38,299 nucleotides of DNA. It comes from Chromatiales bacterium (GTDB lineage Bacteria; Pseudomonadota; Gammaproteobacteria; JAHELT01). The notes under the pieces are model-generated. The model did not search any database and had not been told where the DNA came from. It saw only the letters and a list, made by a program, of their open reading frames with translations. Made by a program: the position numbers and the translations under genes. Shown here in pieces: positions 35,589 through 38,299 of the stretch. Location of the stretch: NCBI GenBank assembly GCA_024644045.1, contig JAHELT010000027.1, positions 1 to 38,299 of the forward strand, read 5' to 3'. How positions within the stretch are numbered: the first letter of the stretch is position 1; every line of letters starts with the position of its first letter.

Positions 35589-35987
35589 CTCTACCTCCAG
35601 TCAAATCTAGCGTTGTAGTGTTAAGTTCTGTCCGGCTGTGTACGCGGACGGAGTATTGCGGGACGCCACCGGGTGGCGGGCTATCGGGTAAAGGGCTTGC
35701 TTGGTGCTCACGCGTTTTATTCTAGTCAAGCTCGGGTGGACGTAACGTTACACGGCAGCAGTCCGGCAACCGTAGGAAAATCTGGCCGCGCCGTCAATTG
35801 CCGGTTTGTCCCAGCTTCCGGGCCGCTGCGGCACCGATCGACGTCATACCCCGGGCGCGCCGGGTTTATTCTCGGAAAAGCGTGCCCTGGTGCGTTCCGT
35901 CGACTATACTTTTCCCTTACATTTCAACAATCAAGCGGGTGAAGTTAAAGTTTCGCCGCGGCTGGGCCGGGCAAACTGGGGACCATT
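35589..35987. promoter_or_regulatory. 399 bp divergent control region (ABC operon versus DUF47/Pit)
   Basis: No gene seen. It holds an inverted repeat CGCCACC/GGTGGCG (35664-35678) in the ABC-operon leader, a perfect 10-bp palindrome GTAACGTTAC (35742-35751) that could be an operator, and a TATACT (35905-35910) about 78 bases before the DUF47 ATG that could be its -10. I found no convincing -35 and no clear Pho box. Confidence 0.4.
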
Positions 35988-36659
35988 ATGCGGTTTGCGC
36001 TCTTTCCGAAGAATCTGACGCTGTTCAACAAAACCCGCGTCCTGGAACAACAGATCGACGAGTTTCTGGACAAGGTCTCGCAAGCCGGGCTGGTGTTCAA
36101 CCGGGCGATCGAGGTGTACCTGGCCGACGGTGCGAGCGAGGAGTTCGAGGGATTTCTGCAGCAGGAGGAAAGGATCGAGGCCAAGGGAGATGCGCTGCGC
36201 CGGACCATCGAGATCGAGCTTTACGCCCAGACTCTGATCCCCGATCTGCGTGGCGATGTGTTACGGCTGCTGGAGGACATGGATCATCTGGTGAACGTTT
36301 ACGAAGGCAATCTGTTTCGTCTGTCCATTCAACGGCCGAACGTGCCGCCGCAGTTTCGCGAGGGCTTTCTCGAGCTAACGCGCACGGTGGTGACCTGCGT
36401 GGAGACCGTGGTGCTTGCCGCGCGAAGTTTTTTCCGCGACATGAACGCGGTGCGCGACCACAACGCCAAGGTGATCTTCTACGAGACCGAGGCGGACAAG
36501 ATCGGCACGCGGCTGCAGCGCTCGATCTTCGGCTCTGAGCTGCCGCTGGAGCACAAGAACCACCTGCGTTACTTCATCGAGCGTATCGACGAGCTCGCGA
36601 ATGCCGCCGAGGACGTGGCCGACACGCTGGCCATCTACACGATAAAACGGCGCGTATAG
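35988..36659 (+). CDS. DUF47 (PhoU-like) Pit accessory protein
   Basis: A 223-residue all-helical cytoplasmic protein of the DUF47 family, related to PhoU. The pattern EEFEGFLQQEERIEAKGDALRR followed by DRVLRLLEDMDHL-type helices, and the later FYETEADKIGTRLQR with ERIDELANAAEDVADTL, carry the Glu/Asp clusters that bind metal in PhoU-type proteins. DUF47 genes usually lie directly before a Pit transporter, as here (67 bp gap), and are thought to modulate phosphate uptake. The start has GGGGACC about eight bases ahead. Confidence 0.9.
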   Translation: MRFALFPKNLTLFNKTRVLEQQIDEFLDKVSQAGLVFNRAIEVYLADGASEEFEGFLQQEERIEAKGDALRRTIEIELYAQTLIPDLRGDVLRLLEDMDHLVNVYEGNLFRLSIQRPNVPPQFREGFLELTRTVVTCVETVVLAARSFFRDMNAVRDHNAKVIFYETEADKIGTRLQRSIFGSELPLEHKNHLRYFIERIDELANAAEDVADTLAIYTIKRRV

Positions 36660-36726
36660 CGGTGTCTCCCGCCGCGTACGAGCACTGCACCGGCGCGCAC
36701 ACTCGCCCCGGACGGCCTTAGACGGC

Positions 36727-38214
36727 GTGGAGCTCGCAGTCCTCATCCTGCTCGGCAGCGGTCTGTTTCTCGGCTGGTCGCTGGGCGCCAACGACGCGGC
36801 CAATGTATTCGGCACGGCGGTCGGTACACGCATGGTGCACTTTGGCACTGCCGCCGTGGTGTGCAGCATCTTCGTGATCCTGGGCGCCGTGATCAGCGGT
36901 GCGGGCGCCTCGCAAACGCTGGGCAAGCTCGGATCTATCGATGCGATCCACGGCGCCTTCATGGCTGCTCTGGCCGCTGCGGTGACGGTGTACGGCATGA
37001 CGCGCTGGGGGCTGCCGGTCTCGACCAGCCAGGCCATCGTCGGCGCGATCGTCGGCTGGAACCTGTTCAGCGACTCGGTGACCGATACCCAGGCGCTGGT
37101 GAAGATCCTGCTGACCTGGGTGGCCTGCCCGGTGCTGGCTGGTGCCATCGCGGTACCGGTGTTCAAGCTTGTCGCCTGGATGGTGAGCAAGGCCCGGCTG
37201 CATCTGCTGCGTCTCGACGCATACACCCGCCTCGCCCTGATTGGCGTCGGCGCATTCGGCGCTTACAGTCTCGGGGCCAACAATATCGCGAATGTGATGG
37301 GGGTGTTCGTGCCGGTGAGTCCGTTTACCGACTTCCGGCTCGCGCAGCACCTCACGCTCACCTCCACGCAGCAGCTTTTCCTGCTCGGCGGCCTTGCGAT
37401 CGCCGTCGGTGTGTTCACCTACTCGAAGCGCGTCATGTTGACGGTGGGCACGGAGTTGATGCCGATGTCGCCGATCGCCGCCTGGGTCGTGGTGTTCGCT
37501 CATTCCATCGTGCTGTTCGTGTTCGCCTCGCAGGGCCTGGAACACGCGCTTGCGCAAGCCGGGCTGCCAACCCTGCCGCTGGTCCCGGTGTCGAGCTCGC
37601 AGGCGGTGATCGGTGCCGCCATCGGGCTCGGCCTGTTGCGCGGTGGGCGCACCGTGCGCTGGGGTGTATTTGTGCAGATCGGTGTCGCCTGGCTGGCGAC
37701 ACCGTTTCTGTCCGCGGCGATATGCTTTGTCGGGCTGTTCTTCATGCAGAACGTGTTCGATCAGGTGGTGCACAGGCTGGTATTTTACGAAGTGACGCCG
37801 CGCGTTGCTGTGCGCCTGGCCGAGAACGGTGTGCCGGAGGCGGCCTATTCCGATCTCCTCGGGCGTACTTACTCTTCGAGCGGCGCGCTGGTGAGGGCAA
37901 TGTCGGAAGGCGCGTCTTTGACCGGCGCGCAGCGCCGGGCCGCCGTCGATCTGGCGATGCGACATTCCCTGGAGATCGATCCCGACAAGCTCGACGCGTA
38001 CGACTTCAGCCGGTTCGGCGCGGCGCGGCGCCGCGCTCTCGAGCGGCTGTCGGGCGTGCGCTTTCAGTACGCCTGGGAGCTCGCCGAGGCTCTGGCAGCG
38101 CAGGCACCGGAATGGCGGCGGCTGCCGGCGATCCCCCGCAACCGGCTTTACAACAAGCGCCTGGACGGCGACCTGGACTACCTGCTGCGCATCTTCGAGA
38201 CACACGGCCCGTAA
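36727..38214 (+). CDS. Inorganic phosphate transporter, PiT family
   Basis: A 495-residue low-affinity phosphate (metal-phosphate) symporter. The duplicated PiT signature is clear: GANDAANVFGTAVG near residue 20 and GANNIANVMGVF near residue 183; LPVSTSQAIVGAIVGW and VPVSSSQAVIGAAIG are the paired second motifs. Membrane segments end near residue 345. The last 150 residues are a soluble, Arg- and Glu-rich domain I do not recognise; typical short bacterial PiT proteins lack it. The start is GTG at 36727; no better ATG is nearby. It follows the DUF47 gene in the same operon. Confidence 0.92.
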   Translation: MELAVLILLGSGLFLGWSLGANDAANVFGTAVGTRMVHFGTAAVVCSIFVILGAVISGAGASQTLGKLGSIDAIHGAFMAALAAAVTVYGMTRWGLPVSTSQAIVGAIVGWNLFSDSVTDTQALVKILLTWVACPVLAGAIAVPVFKLVAWMVSKARLHLLRLDAYTRLALIGVGAFGAYSLGANNIANVMGVFVPVSPFTDFRLAQHLTLTSTQQLFLLGGLAIAVGVFTYSKRVMLTVGTELMPMSPIAAWVVVFAHSIVLFVFASQGLEHALAQAGLPTLPLVPVSSSQAVIGAAIGLGLLRGGRTVRWGVFVQIGVAWLATPFLSAAICFVGLFFMQNVFDQVVHRLVFYEVTPRVAVRLAENGVPEAAYSDLLGRTYSSSGALVRAMSEGASLTGAQRRAAVDLAMRHSLEIDPDKLDAYDFSRFGAARRRALERLSGVRFQYAWELAEALAAQAPEWRRLPAIPRNRLYNKRLDGDLDYLLRIFETHGP

Positions 38215-38242
38215 ACGCTCGAACTTGTCGAAGAACCGACAC

Positions 38243-38261
38243 TTTGGGGACACTCCCCAAA
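38243..38261. repeat. Palindromic repeat copy D, after the Pit gene
   Basis: TTTGGGGACACTCCCCAAA, a perfect 8-bp stem with loop CAC, 28 bases after the Pit stop. Same orientation as copies A and C. Likely terminator position. Confidence 0.85.
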
Positions 38262-38299
38262 TTGTTGACGATATGACGGTTCAGGTGCGGTTGATCCGG

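Overview
The window is GC-rich, tightly packed, proteobacterial-type DNA, most likely from a heterotrophic gammaproteobacterium. That placement is inference: it rests on the homodimeric-type pyruvate dehydrogenase E1, PotFGHI-type transporters, Tat-exported binding proteins and a DUF47/Pit pair. There is no rRNA, tRNA or phage gene, and I saw no CRISPR array. Nearly all coding capacity goes to importing and degrading small amines: carnitine or betaine, polyamines, omega-amino acids and possibly ACC.

Layout. (1) 1-7262, minus strand: a coupled operon read right to left, with a PuuA-like glutamine-synthetase-family ligase, a dehydrocarnitine-cleaving BKACE enzyme, L-carnitine dehydrogenase, an acyl-CoA dehydrogenase, an ADP-forming acyl-CoA synthetase and the start of a PotF-like binding protein cut by the window edge. 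(2) 7448-14453, plus strand, divergent from (1): a complete polyamine-type ABC importer (binding protein, ATPase, two permeases), an SDR oxidoreductase, agmatine deiminase and a DMT/EamA exporter broken by two compensating frameshifts. (3) 14460-18917: a class II aldolase-like protein divergent from a TMADH/DgcA-like flavo-iron-sulfur demethylase, then a PhyH-type dioxygenase and a small GYD-domain protein bracketed by an inverted pair of palindromic repeats. (4) 18967-25761, minus strand: orphan aceE, ACC deaminase, a repeat-rich gap, a CsaA-like tRNA-binding protein, a HAD hydrolase and a MocR/GabR-type regulator. (5) 25911-28765, plus strand: an omega-amino acid:pyruvate aminotransferase and a CoA-acylating semialdehyde dehydrogenase, divergent from the MocR gene and probably controlled by it. 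(6) 28936-29838: a two-gene unit of unknown function (membrane protein plus small exported protein). (7) 29891-35588, minus strand: a second complete polyamine-type ABC importer whose last permease carries an unusual repeat tail, followed by a MetE-like methyltransferase. (8) 35988-38214: DUF47 accessory protein and Pit phosphate transporter.

How it may work together (inference). Carnitine would be oxidised and cleaved to glycine-betainyl-CoA. No separate thioesterase is visible, so the ADP-forming synthetase could recover that thioester as ATP, or could instead activate gamma-butyrobetaine for the acyl-CoA dehydrogenase. Betaine could then be demethylated, with the DgcA-like enzyme acting at dimethylglycine and the MetE-like protein a candidate methyl acceptor system. 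Agmatine deiminase, the PuuA-like ligase, the aminotransferase and the semialdehyde dehydrogenase form parts of polyamine and beta-alanine breakdown.

A palindromic repeat with core GGGGACACTCCCC occurs four times, with degenerate relatives in the gap at 22788-23107. GC-rich hairpins follow the binding-protein gene in both complete ABC operons. The strongest candidates for something not described are the periplasmic or cytoplasmic repeat tail on the permease, the thioesterase-less carnitine operon with an energy-conserving ligase, and the repeat-bracketed GYD gene.
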